A stretch of DNA of 20,402 bases, from the NCBI GenBank assembly GCA_902477055.1, contig CABSFY010000037.1:1-20402 (forward strand). The letters are read 5' to 3'. The stretch is from an uncultured Eubacteriales bacterium. Its GTDB lineage: Bacteria; Bacillota; Clostridia; Oscillospirales; Oscillospiraceae. Both the position numbers and the translations under genes were made by a program. Under the pieces are notes generated by a model. The model was not told the origin of the DNA and ran no database searches. It saw only the letters and a list, made by a program, of their open reading frames with translations. This document shows, piece after piece, positions 6,912 to 13,270 of the stretch. Numbering within the stretch: the first letter of the stretch is position 1; each line of letters begins with the position of its first letter.

Positions 6912-7402
6912 CGCGACCTCCTGCATATTAACTGGTCAACAGAATACCGTGTCCCACGAGTCGCCGTGCTCCGCGTAGTAGACCTCGCTGACTTCTGCGG
7001 AGGTAAAGACCGGCAGCATTTCGGCAAAGCCGTCGATGAGCTTGTCTGACCGGCGCAGCGCGGCGAGGCGAGGGGATACCAGAACACTTCTCCCTCGTCA
7101 GAGGACTTCAGCTCGCCGGAAAACTGATCTGCCGTATACAAAAAGACAATAAATCGCTTCCCGTCCTCGCGGTGGAATTCCTTGATTCCGCACAGCTTCG
7201 GATTTTTGATCGTCAATCCGGTTTCCTCCCGCACCTCGCGGATGACCGACGGCGTAACATACTCACCCGGCTCTACATGGCCGCCGGGGAAGTTCCATCC
7301 GTGCCATGATGAGGAACTTTTCTTGTCCTGTACAAGAACGTTTCCGGCCGCGTCACAAATCATACACATATTGGTAAGCTCAACCACCTCTGTTTTTTCC
7401 AT
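6896..7402 (-). CDS. NUDIX hydrolase with frameshifted C-terminus
   Basis: A NUDIX-fold pyrophosphohydrolase. The NUDIX box is complete: GGHVEPGEYVTPSVIREVRE followed by ETGL (about residues 38-61), with the REVREE metal-binding core, so catalysis may be kept. After FWYPLAS (about residue 114) the reading frame becomes low-complexity Ser/Arg-rich sequence and runs over the start of the next gene. In another frame the same DNA encodes LRRSDKLIDGFAEMLPVF and a sensible ending with TGA at 6938-6936, before the next gene's ribosome binding site. The slip lies between about 7062 and 7073 in the repeated CTCGCCTCGCC. GGAGG precedes ATG 7402 by about eight bases. Likely substrates are oxidised or excess nucleotides; none can be named. 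Confidence 0.75.
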   Translation of the reverse strand: MEKTEVVELTNMCMICDAAGNVLVQDKKSSSSWHGWNFPGGHVEPGEYVTPSVIREVREETGLTIKNPKLCGIKEFHREDGKRFIVFLYTADQFSGELKSSDEGEVFWYPLASPRCAGQTSSSTALPKCCRSLPPQKSARSTTRSTATRGTRYSVDQLICRRSRCSTM

Positions 7403-7433
7403 CCCGCAATCCTCCGAATGTCGATCTCCGGAT

Positions 7434-7462
7434 ATTATAGCACGATTCGCCCGCCGGGGCAA
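7434..7462 (-). promoter_or_regulatory. Promoter of the NUDIX-zinc-SdpI unit
   Basis: On the minus strand TTGCCC (7462-7457) and a perfect TATAAT (7439-7434) are 17 bases apart, about 35 bases before the NUDIX start. Confidence 0.7.
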
Positions 7463-7487
7463 GAAAATAGAGAAAGAAGGAAAAGCA

Positions 7488-7814
7488 ATGGATATGCAAC
7501 GAGCAAAAGAACTGTTAACGGTTTTGGCGGACGGCGTGGACCCGCTGACGGGTGAGGTGCTGCCGGACGACCACGTATGCAACAAGGGCGAGATCGTCCG
7601 GGCGCTGAACTGCGCCGTCGGCGCACTGGGCCGCAAACGGGAAAAGTCACTGCCGGAAAACAACGGAAAGCCGTGGACCGACGATTTGGACCGCGAGCTT
7701 TGCACTCTGTTCGACATCGGCATGAAAAAGAAAGACCTCTGCGCCCACTTCGCCCGCACTCCCGGCGCGATCGAATCCCGTTTGGTACGGCTGGGGAAAA
7801 TCGAGAGGAGATAA
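7488..7814 (+). CDS. Small protein with putative HTH C-terminus
   Basis: A 108-residue protein. Its N-terminal half (LLTVLADGVDPLTGEVLPDD, then an NKGEIVRALN helix) resembles a short module found in many bacterial proteins of unknown role. The C-terminal half, beginning with WTDDLD at about residue 62 and containing LFDIGMKKKDLCAHFARTPG and AIESRLVRLG, reads like a three-helix SANT/HTH-type DNA-binding unit. No other domain is present. AGAAGG lies seven bases before ATG 7488. The frame stays open far upstream, but that part overlaps the opposite-strand NUDIX gene and has no start signals. A role in regulation is inferred only from the helical C-terminus. Confidence 0.7.
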   Translation: MDMQRAKELLTVLADGVDPLTGEVLPDDHVCNKGEIVRALNCAVGALGRKREKSLPENNGKPWTDDLDRELCTLFDIGMKKKDLCAHFARTPGAIESRLVRLGKIERR

Positions 7815-7837
7815 ACGAGATGCTGTATTGAGGAGTT

Positions 7838-7978
7838 TTATTTATATGTTATCTTAACGCATACAAAAATCTCGTCCTCATTGAATTCAAAGCGAATGCC
7901 ATTTTCTATACCCCATGATGCTAGAGCGGCTCAAGAGAGGACTGCTTTTGCGTTGGTGCCTTGTGGCAACGGAAATTT
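7838..7978 (-). pseudogene. Decayed gene fragment
   Basis: On the minus strand, one frame reads FPLPQGTNAKAVLS, a TGA stop, then AALASWGIENGIRFEFNEDE and a strand-like tail ending FVCVKITYK before TAA at 7840-7838. The segment after the stop is protein-like, but there is no in-frame start or ribosome binding site and the fragment begins directly at the stop of the downstream NUDIX gene. It looks like the C-terminal remnant of a gene that has lost its front. I do not recognise the family. Confidence 0.35.
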
Positions 7979-7979
7979 G

Positions 7980-8456
7980 TTACTCGATCTCCGTGCGAAT
8001 TGTAAATCCGTCTGGCAGCGCAAAGATTTCGTTTTTTAAAAATACCGGGTAAAAGTATTCCTTCTGTAATCGATCAAATGTTAACCATTCAAATGTGTGG
8101 ATATGCTTGCCCTCTTTCAAAGTGAAGCTGTTCCCATGCTCCGGCAGGCTGGTATTTGAAATATCCATCAGAAAATAGATGCACAGTTCGTGATAACGAA
8201 CGCCGTCCACGTCTTCGGTGAAAAAGGCCTGATTCAGCCACAATGGGCGGATGATTTTTGACGTCACACCGAGTTCCTCCTGAACCTCACGCACAACAGC
8301 CTGCTCCGCCGTTTCACCCATTGTAACCCTGCCGCCGGGAAGGTAAAAGTATGGGGAGCGCTCATCATGCATCGCCAGAATTCGATTCTTTGAAATCATC
8401 ATTGCGCATACTCTGTAATTAAACTTTTGGTTCTCCCGAAGGAATGAAATATCCAT
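7980..8456 (-). CDS. NUDIX hydrolase
   Basis: A 158-residue NUDIX-family hydrolase. The NUDIX box is intact: GGRVTMGETAEQAVVREVQE followed by ELGV (about residues 40-63). N-terminal strands (FNYRVCAMMI) and the segment YFYLPGG fit MutT/ADP-ribose-pyrophosphatase-like proteins, which clear damaged or surplus nucleotide diphosphate compounds. The C-terminal segment (HTFEWLTFDRLQ) is the usual W-x-x-x-x-x-L element before the last helix. Start ATG 8456 is favoured over 8489 because GGGAGG lies seven bases upstream and the TATAAT box overlaps the earlier ATG. It appears to be transcribed alone. It is not closely similar to the NUDIX protein at 6896-7402, so local duplication is unlikely. Confidence 0.88.
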   Translation of the reverse strand: MDISFLRENQKFNYRVCAMMISKNRILAMHDERSPYFYLPGGRVTMGETAEQAVVREVQEELGVTSKIIRPLWLNQAFFTEDVDGVRYHELCIYFLMDISNTSLPEHGNSFTLKEGKHIHTFEWLTFDRLQKEYFYPVFLKNEIFALPDGFTIRTEIE

Positions 8457-8487
8457 ACACAACCCTCCCAAATCATAATTCGCTGCC

Positions 8488-8516
8488 ATTATACCATTCT
8501 ATGATGTGCAGAGCAA
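8488..8516 (-). promoter_or_regulatory. Promoter of the second NUDIX gene
   Basis: On the minus strand TTGCTC (8516-8511) and TATAAT (8493-8488) are 17 bases apart, and the start point would leave a leader of about 25 bases before ATG 8456. Confidence 0.7.
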
Positions 8517-8520
8517 GGAA

Positions 8521-8559
8521 AAAGTCCGCCGTAATTCTATCAAGATTACGGTGGACTTT
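8521..8559. terminator. Hairpin, terminator-like, upstream of NUDIX promoter
   Basis: AAAGTCCGCCGTAAT (8521-8535) pairs with ATTACGGTGGACTTT (8545-8559) through 15 bp with one G-T pair and a nine-base loop. Short T-runs occur on both strands. It may insulate the minus-strand NUDIX promoter from transcription arriving from the right. The remaining 8560-8746 holds no gene I can support; a short inverted repeat, CAGCCC at about 8600 with GGGCTG at 8619-8624, is the only other structure, and no clear promoter for the GH1 gene was found. Confidence 0.5.
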
Positions 8560-8746
8560 TGTAAGATTGGGGCTAGGGCAAAGCGGAAACAGCCCAGTTC
8601 GGATTGGTGCCATGGTCCGGGCTGCTGGTGACCTGCGTGAGATAATTCAACCACAAATTAACATTTTTGGGCATAAGGCGCGACACTCTCATTCGCCAAG
8701 AACGGCCTGATATTGTATGATAAAGAAAAATGATGCGGAGGCAAAC

Positions 8747-10186
8747 ATGGGTACATTCAGAGCGGATTTTTTATGGGGTGGCGCGACGGCCGCGAATCAG
8801 TGCGAGGGTGCATGGGATCTGGACGGCAAGGGACCGTCGATTCCCGATCTGCTGACCGGAGGGACGAAGGACTGCCCACGCAGGCTGACACCGCAACTTG
8901 AGCCGGGGGCCTTTTATCCGAGTCATGAGGCGGTGGATTTTTACCATCACTATCGGGAGGATGTTGCGCTTGCGCATGAAATGGGCTTCCGTGTGTTCCG
9001 GATGTCCGTGAGCTGGAGCCGAATCTTTCCGACCGGTTTGGAAAAGGAGCCGAATGAAGCAGGGCTTGCCTTCTACGACCGCGTTTTTGATGAGCTGACG
9101 CGCTGCGGCATCGAGCCGCTTGTGACGATTTCCCATTACGAAATGCCCTACGGCTTGGTTGCGGCTTACAACGGCTGGGCCGACCGACGGACGATTGACT
9201 GCTATCTACGCTTTTGCGAGGTGCTGTTTGCACGCTTTCAGGCCAAGGTCAAATATTGGCTGACGTTTAACGAAATTAACGCCGGAACGCTTCCGGTAGG
9301 AGCAGTGCTGTCGCTCGGCTGCGTCAGGGGCTACAGCGGCGCGATGTACAGCGCGAAGGATGACATTTCTCTGCGGTATCAGGCGCTGCATCATCAGTTT
9401 CTGGCAAGCGCACGGGCGGTTGCACTGGCACATACGCAGTACCCTCAGTTCAAGGTCGGCTGTATGTGTGTGTTTGCGGTAAAATATCCCTACACCTGCA
9501 ATCCGGACGATCTTCTTCTGACGCAGCGGGAAATGCGCACGATGAACTGGTTTTGCTCCGACGTGCAGGTGCGCGGCAGTTATCCGAGCTACAGTCGGCG
9601 CTTCTTTGCAGAGCATGGAATTCAGCTCTGTTTGCAGCCCGATGACGAGGCTCTGCTGCGGCGGGGGAAGGTTGATTTTTACTCCTTCAGCTATTACATG
9701 AGCGCCTGCGAATCCGCCGACCCGGCAGTGCTGGAGAAAACGGAGGGGAATCTCTCCGGCGGCATTCGGAATCCCTATTTGCAGGAGAGCGAATGGGGCT
9801 GGCAGATCGACCCGCAGGGGCTGCGCTACAGCCTGAACGAAATTTACGATCGCTACGGTATCCCCATCATGCTGGTCGAAAACGGACTTGGGGCGCGGGA
9901 CACGCCGGATGCGGACGGTCGTATCCGCGACGGCTATCGCATCGACTATCTGCGCAGGCATATCGAGCAAATGCGCGAGGCCGTCAAAGACGGAGTCGAT
10001 CTGATGGGCTATACGCCGTGGGGCTGGCTCGACCTTGTCAGCGCCTCTACAGGCGAGATGGCCAAGCGCTACGGCCTTGTCTATGTCAGGAAATACGATG
10101 ACGGCACGGGAGATCTTGCGCGGATGAAAAAGGATTCGTTCTTTTGGTACAAGCACGTCATCGAAACAAACGGCGAAGAATTATAA
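8747..10186 (+). CDS. GH1 6-phospho-beta-glucosidase
   Basis: A 479-residue glycoside hydrolase family 1 enzyme, the length of E. coli BglA. The acid/base glutamate is in TFNEIN (Glu176) and the nucleophile in VENGLG (Glu378). The C-terminal SASTGEMAKRYGLVYV holds Ser432, Lys440 and Tyr442 with BglA-type spacing (S-x7-K-x-Y), the pocket that binds the 6-phosphate, so a 6-phospho-beta-glucoside is the expected substrate; KKDSFFWYK near the end is also typical. It is cytoplasmic. No PTS gene is nearby; phosphorylated substrate would have to come from the ROK kinase encoded downstream. GGAGG lies five bases before ATG 8747. A terminator directly follows, so it is a separate transcript from the transporter operon. 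Confidence 0.92.
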   Translation: MGTFRADFLWGGATAANQCEGAWDLDGKGPSIPDLLTGGTKDCPRRLTPQLEPGAFYPSHEAVDFYHHYREDVALAHEMGFRVFRMSVSWSRIFPTGLEKEPNEAGLAFYDRVFDELTRCGIEPLVTISHYEMPYGLVAAYNGWADRRTIDCYLRFCEVLFARFQAKVKYWLTFNEINAGTLPVGAVLSLGCVRGYSGAMYSAKDDISLRYQALHHQFLASARAVALAHTQYPQFKVGCMCVFAVKYPYTCNPDDLLLTQREMRTMNWFCSDVQVRGSYPSYSRRFFAEHGIQLCLQPDDEALLRRGKVDFYSFSYYMSACESADPAVLEKTEGNLSGGIRNPYLQESEWGWQIDPQGLRYSLNEIYDRYGIPIMLVENGLGARDTPDADGRIRDGYRIDYLRRHIEQMREAVKDGVDLMGYTPWGWLDLVSASTGEMAKRYGLVYVRKYDDGTGDLARMKKDSFFWYKHVIETNGEEL

Positions 10187-10189
10187 TGA

Positions 10190-10225
10190 AAAGAGGCTGC
10201 GCTGGAGCAGCCTCTTTGATATTTT
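10190..10225 (+). terminator. Rho-independent terminator after GH1 gene
   Basis: AAAGAGGCTGC (10190-10200) pairs with GCAGCCTCTTT (10207-10217), an 11-bp perfect stem with a six-base loop, followed by GATATTTTT. It lies just after the GH1 stop codon. Confidence 0.88.
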
Positions 10226-10232
10226 TCGGCAA

Positions 10233-10269
10233 GTCACGGGGAAAAGTGACAAAATGACCTGCTTGTCAC
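10233..10269. promoter_or_regulatory. Clustered GTCAC/GTGAC dyads
   Basis: GTCAC at 10233-10237, GTGAC at 10246-10250 and GTCAC at 10265-10269 form two overlapping dyads; the second extends to GTGACAA/TTGTCAC and is followed by CTTTTTG, so it could also act as a weak plus-strand terminator. The cluster lies just upstream of a promoter-like sequence at 10300. An operator for the TetR regulator is one possibility, but no symmetric copy was seen in the tetR-ROK gap. Confidence 0.35.
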
Positions 10270-10299
10270 CTTTTTGTGAGCACGGCAAATTTTGCGAAC

Positions 10300-10328
10300 T
10301 TGAATTCTTCAATTTGTTCATTTATCAT
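10300..10328 (+). promoter_or_regulatory. Promoter-like sequence antisense to tetR
   Basis: TTGAAT (10300-10305) and TATCAT (10323-10328) are 17 bases apart, pointing right. No plus-strand gene begins before 11046, so a transcript from here would cross the whole tetR gene in antisense and could enter the ROK operon. It lies downstream of the GH1 terminator. Confidence 0.4.
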
Positions 10329-10352
10329 AGGGACATGAGGACGGTGTTGTGC

Positions 10353-10395
10353 GAATTGCACATAAAATGCAAATATCATTTTGCAGAATTGCACA
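10353..10395. repeat. Short direct repeat at the tetR 3' end
   Basis: GAATTGCACA occurs at 10353-10362 and 10386-10395, with an inverted pair TGCAAA/TTTTGCA between them. The second copy lies in the last codons of tetR. It may be a binding site associated with the promoter-like sequence at 10300, or chance. Confidence 0.3.
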
Positions 10396-10951
10396 AAGCA
10401 TTCAATTCCTTCATGGTGTAGCGGCTGTACTTTTCCAGCAGACGGCGCCGGTCCTCGGCAAAGACGACCTGCCCGACTGGATAGCAGCTGATGATTTTAT
10501 AGAACATATCGTCGATGCTGTCGGCAAAGTTATTGCTGCACCACTGCTGAAGGCAAAAGACCCATGTGCTTGTGATCTGCTCGGAGCTTTTGAAGTCGAT
10601 TGTTTTTTCCGAAAGGCGGATGAAGGTCTTTTTAATGATCTCTGCGCCCTCGGGACAGGAAAGCACGTGTTTGAAGAACGCGCCGTTGGATTTGACCACC
10701 CGCAGGAGGCAGCCGGTGTGCTCGATGACCGTGGAATTGTCACCGACGATCATGGACACAATGCCCAGCATTTCAAAGCAGGCCTGCTCGACGGCATCAT
10801 ATTTATCCAGAAACAGTCGATAAAATGTCTGATGCGACACGCCGCTGGCCGCAATGATATCCGTCGCCTTAAGAGAGGAAAGGCTCCGCTTGAAGAGCAG
10901 CTCCTTAGTTGCGCTGACAATTTTCTGCTGTGAGGGAGATTGAACTTTCAT
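10376..10951 (-). CDS. TetR/AcrR-family transcriptional regulator
   Basis: A 191-residue regulator. The N-terminal TetR-type helix-turn-helix spans about residues 8-55: a first helix (QQKIVSATKELLF), then ATDIIAASGVSHQTFYRLF with recognition helix VSHQTFYR, and DKYDAVEQ. The remainder is an all-helical ligand-binding domain with several cysteines (for instance FKHVLSC and WVFCLQQWC) and no similarity I can tie to a ligand. TetR proteins usually repress divergent genes, so the sugar operon starting 94 bases away is the natural target, with a sugar, sugar phosphate or aglycone as possible inducer; LacI-type control would be more usual for CUT2 loci. Start ATG 10951 is preceded by AGGAGG at seven bases. 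Confidence 0.9.
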   Translation of the reverse strand: MKVQSPSQQKIVSATKELLFKRSLSSLKATDIIAASGVSHQTFYRLFLDKYDAVEQACFEMLGIVSMIVGDNSTVIEHTGCLLRVVKSNGAFFKHVLSCPEGAEIIKKTFIRLSEKTIDFKSSEQITSTWVFCLQQWCSNNFADSIDDMFYKIISCYPVGQVVFAEDRRRLLEKYSRYTMKELNALCNSAK

Positions 10952-10987
10952 GACATTTCCTCCTGCCTCGAGAATCATTTTGCCGAT

Positions 10988-10996
10988 ATTATATCA
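10988..10996 (-). promoter_or_regulatory. Extended -10 promoter of tetR with overlapping dyad
   Basis: On the minus strand TGATATAAT (10996-10988) is an extended -10 element with no good -35. It overlaps the dyad GATAT-T-ATATC at 10985-10995, placed so that a bound repressor would cover the tetR start region; TATTAT on the plus strand (10987-10992) may serve as the -10 for the ROK operon. Autoregulation by TetR is the inference. Confidence 0.5.
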
Positions 10997-11045
10997 GAAA
11001 ATTCGCAGCTTGAAAACAGTATTTTTTGCACAGGAGGAGATTCCC

Positions 11046-12023
11046 TTGCACGTTGCCAGTCTGGATTTCGGAGGAAGCTCTGTCAAGTATGCGCTCGTTG
11101 ACCGCGACGGCGTGCTGCGGCACACCGGACGCTGCCCCGCTCCGCTGGAGGACAAAGCGGCCTTTGTTGACTGCGTTTGTGCCGTTGTCCGGCAGCTTGA
11201 GAATGCGCAGGGCGTGGCAATCAGCCTGCCGGGCTATGTCGATGCCGGTTCGGGGATGCTCACCGGCTCCGGTGCCTACCGTGCGCTGTATGGCTGCAAT
11301 ATCATCAAGCTGTTGCAGTCGCGGCTTGGGCTTCCCGTCGCCGTGGAGAACGACGGAAAATGCGGTGCGCTGGCTGAGGCCACTTTCGGTGCGCTGCGCG
11401 GCTGCCGCGACGGCGTTGTCCTGATCCTCGGCTCCGGTATCGCGGGCGGCATTATCAAGGACGGCCGGATTCACGCCGGACGGGATTTTGCGGCTGGAGA
11501 GTTTTCCAATTATCTTGTTGATCCGAAGTGTCCGTCCTTTCTCGGACTTGCGGTGATGCACTGCGCAGCCTTCGGGCTGACCTATCGGCTGTGCAAGGCA
11601 AAAAATCTGGCATTCGACTGTCAGGATCTTGCGCAGGAGCTTTTTGGAGTGGACGCAGCCTTCGGTGCACAGTTTCCGGCGCCGTCCGGTGTGCTGCAGA
11701 ACGTCCGCGCCGACGGCAGGCAGCTTGCTGTGTGGCTTGAAGAAGGCGATGCGGCGGCGGAGAAGGTCTATTCCGATTTTCTTCAAGCGCTGGCCTTTAT
11801 GATTGCAAATATCCAGATCACCTTTGCACCGGAGAAAATCGTCATCGGCGGCGGCCTGAGCCGGATTCCGAGTATGCCGGAGGCTTTGCAAAGGGTGCTG
11901 GACGAATACTATGCGGGCACGGGCTTCGGCCCGGAGCTGAGGGCCGAGGTCGTGCGCAGCGCCTACCTTGACGAGTGCAATCTCGTGGGTGCGGCAAGCA
12001 ATTTTTACATCAGAAATCCATGA
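11046..12023 (+). CDS. ROK-family sugar kinase, BglK-like
   Basis: A 325-residue cytoplasmic ROK-family protein without a DNA-binding domain, hence a kinase rather than a repressor. The ATP phosphate loop is DFGGSSVKYALVD (7-19), the catalytic aspartate is in VENDGKCGALAE (Asp103), and GSGIAGG (129-135) and AAGEFSN (149-155) follow; IGGGLSR marks the C-terminal lobe. The ROK zinc motif CxCGxxGC and its preceding histidine (usual GExGH) are absent, as in Klebsiella beta-glucoside kinase BglK, which phosphorylates cellobiose and other beta-glucosides at O6 of the non-reducing glucose. That activity would supply the substrate of the GH1 enzyme. Start is TTG 11046, with AGGAGGA seven bases upstream. 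First gene of the operon. Confidence 0.87.
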   Translation: MHVASLDFGGSSVKYALVDRDGVLRHTGRCPAPLEDKAAFVDCVCAVVRQLENAQGVAISLPGYVDAGSGMLTGSGAYRALYGCNIIKLLQSRLGLPVAVENDGKCGALAEATFGALRGCRDGVVLILGSGIAGGIIKDGRIHAGRDFAAGEFSNYLVDPKCPSFLGLAVMHCAAFGLTYRLCKAKNLAFDCQDLAQELFGVDAAFGAQFPAPSGVLQNVRADGRQLAVWLEEGDAAAEKVYSDFLQALAFMIANIQITFAPEKIVIGGGLSRIPSMPEALQRVLDEYYAGTGFGPELRAEVVRSAYLDECNLVGAASNFYIRNP

Positions 12024-12043
12024 ATTCCAAGGGAGGAAGCACT

Positions 12044-12562
12044 ATGAACGAACCCCATGCCGGTAACTACCCAAGCCGGCCGCCGAAAAAGTACCCGAAA
12101 AAGTCCCTGCACGGCAGAGTGCGCGGCCTGATGATCCCCTATGAGGACTATGGCCGTGCGCGGATGTTCTATTACAACGTGTTCGGCTGGGACGCCATCC
12201 GTGTTCCGCAGGGCATCTTCATCGAGGATTCCGACGAGCGTCCGCACGTCATGTGCGCGACGGGGCCGTCCCAGCCCTCGTGGGAGGCTGCGACCCCGGG
12301 CCATGTGTGGGTGCAGCTGTGCGCCAAGGAGCGCGTGCCGAAGCCCCAAGTCTTTATGGAGGTCAGTATGGACGTGCCGCTTGAGCAGACCGTAAAGACC
12401 CTGACAGACAAGGGCTGGCGCGTCATCGACCGCACGGCCATCGACGGCGACTGGGCGGACTTCATCGTTGTAGAGGACCCAGACGGCAACCGTGAGCTTT
12501 TGTGGAAATGTCCGGACTCCCGTACATGGGAGGAGCCGGAGGCTGGCTACGACAAGGATTGA
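12044..12562 (+). CDS. VOC/glyoxalase-fold protein
   Basis: A 172-residue protein. After a basic, proline-rich lead (about 1-23) it has one VOC (vicinal oxygen chelate) unit in two beta-alpha-beta3 halves: LMIPYEDYGRARMFYYNVFG starts the first, and MEVSMDVPLEQTVKTLTDKG and VEDPDGNRELLWK form the second. By eye it is closest to COG3324-type 'lactoylglutathione lyase-related' proteins. The histidine that usually binds metal at the first strand is replaced by glycine; a glutamate in the last strand remains. Substrate unknown. It sits between the kinase and a second VOC gene, 20 bases after the kinase, with GGGAGGAAG before the ATG. The operon context suggests a sugar- or aglycone-related step. 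Confidence 0.82.
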   Translation: MNEPHAGNYPSRPPKKYPKKSLHGRVRGLMIPYEDYGRARMFYYNVFGWDAIRVPQGIFIEDSDERPHVMCATGPSQPSWEAATPGHVWVQLCAKERVPKPQVFMEVSMDVPLEQTVKTLTDKGWRVIDRTAIDGDWADFIVVEDPDGNRELLWKCPDSRTWEEPEAGYDKD

Positions 12563-12577
12563 GCGGGAGGAAGAAAA

Positions 12578-13240
12578 ATGCTGAAACTCTACACCTGTTA
12601 TAAATGCTGTTTCCCGTTCAAGGCGGATGAGAACGATGTCCCGCCGCGCTGCCCCGCCTGCAACTGCACGCCGGAGTGGTTTCTCTCCGAGCCGTACAAT
12701 CCGGAGGAGAAGCGCAGGATCCACGTTGATCCGCCCGAGCCGGAGGATACCGATCACGACCCGATGGACATTTCCTATCATGTTGCCAAAAAGTTCCCTG
12801 CCAACAGCCGTGACGGCCGCGTGCGCCGCTTCGTCTTTGAATACTCCGACGCAAAGAAGGCGAAGGAGAATTATGAAACGCTCTTCGACTGGGACATGAT
12901 CGAGATAGAAAACAGCAACCCCTCCGCACCGCTTTATTACTGCGCCACCGGGCCGGGCAATGCGAACTGGGAGCCGAGCGTCCCGTCCTTTATGTACGGC
13001 TTCTTCCAATCCCGCGAAGCCGAGGAAACCGGTCGAGCCCCCCTCTTTATGATTGAGGTGGACTGCATCGAGGAAAAGATCGAGAAGATCACGGCTCACG
13101 GCGGCAAGTGCCTCAAGCCGCGCTATACCGTTGCCGGTAACGACTACGCCATTGCCGAGGACCCGGAGGGCAACGCCTTCTATCTCTGGGAGACACCGGC
13201 GTGGGTGACCTTCACGGAGCCGGAATCTCAGGGAGGCTGA
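12578..13240 (+). CDS. VOC-fold protein with N-terminal zinc ribbon
   Basis: A 220-residue protein of two parts. Residues 1-35 form a rubredoxin/zinc-ribbon-like unit, CYKCC (Cys7, 10, 11) and CPACNC (Cys25, 28, 30), followed by an acidic linker. From about residue 85 comes a VOC domain: FVFEYSDAKKAKENYETLFD, an aromatic YYCATGPGNANW segment, MIEVDCIEEKIEKITAHGG and AEDPEGNAFYLWE. It is related to the preceding VOC protein (shared CATGP-x-x-x-x-W and EDPxGN features), so the pair may form a heterodimer or have arisen by duplication. The usual metal-binding histidine at the first strand is not seen here either. GGGAGG precedes the ATG; 15 bases separate the two genes. Function unknown. Confidence 0.82.
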   Translation: MLKLYTCYKCCFPFKADENDVPPRCPACNCTPEWFLSEPYNPEEKRRIHVDPPEPEDTDHDPMDISYHVAKKFPANSRDGRVRRFVFEYSDAKKAKENYETLFDWDMIEIENSNPSAPLYYCATGPGNANWEPSVPSFMYGFFQSREAEETGRAPLFMIEVDCIEEKIEKITAHGGKCLKPRYTVAGNDYAIAEDPEGNAFYLWETPAWVTFTEPESQGG

Positions 13241-13270
13241 CCTCCGCAACGACAGAAAGCAGGTGCTTTT

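Noticed and set aside
8613..8625. 13 bases identical to the tRNA-Pro acceptor end (TGGTCCGGGCTGC), near a terminator-like hairpin
   Set aside because: Flanking bases do not continue the T arm, and a few 13-base matches are expected by chance in a window of this size, so I do not claim a second tRNA remnant.
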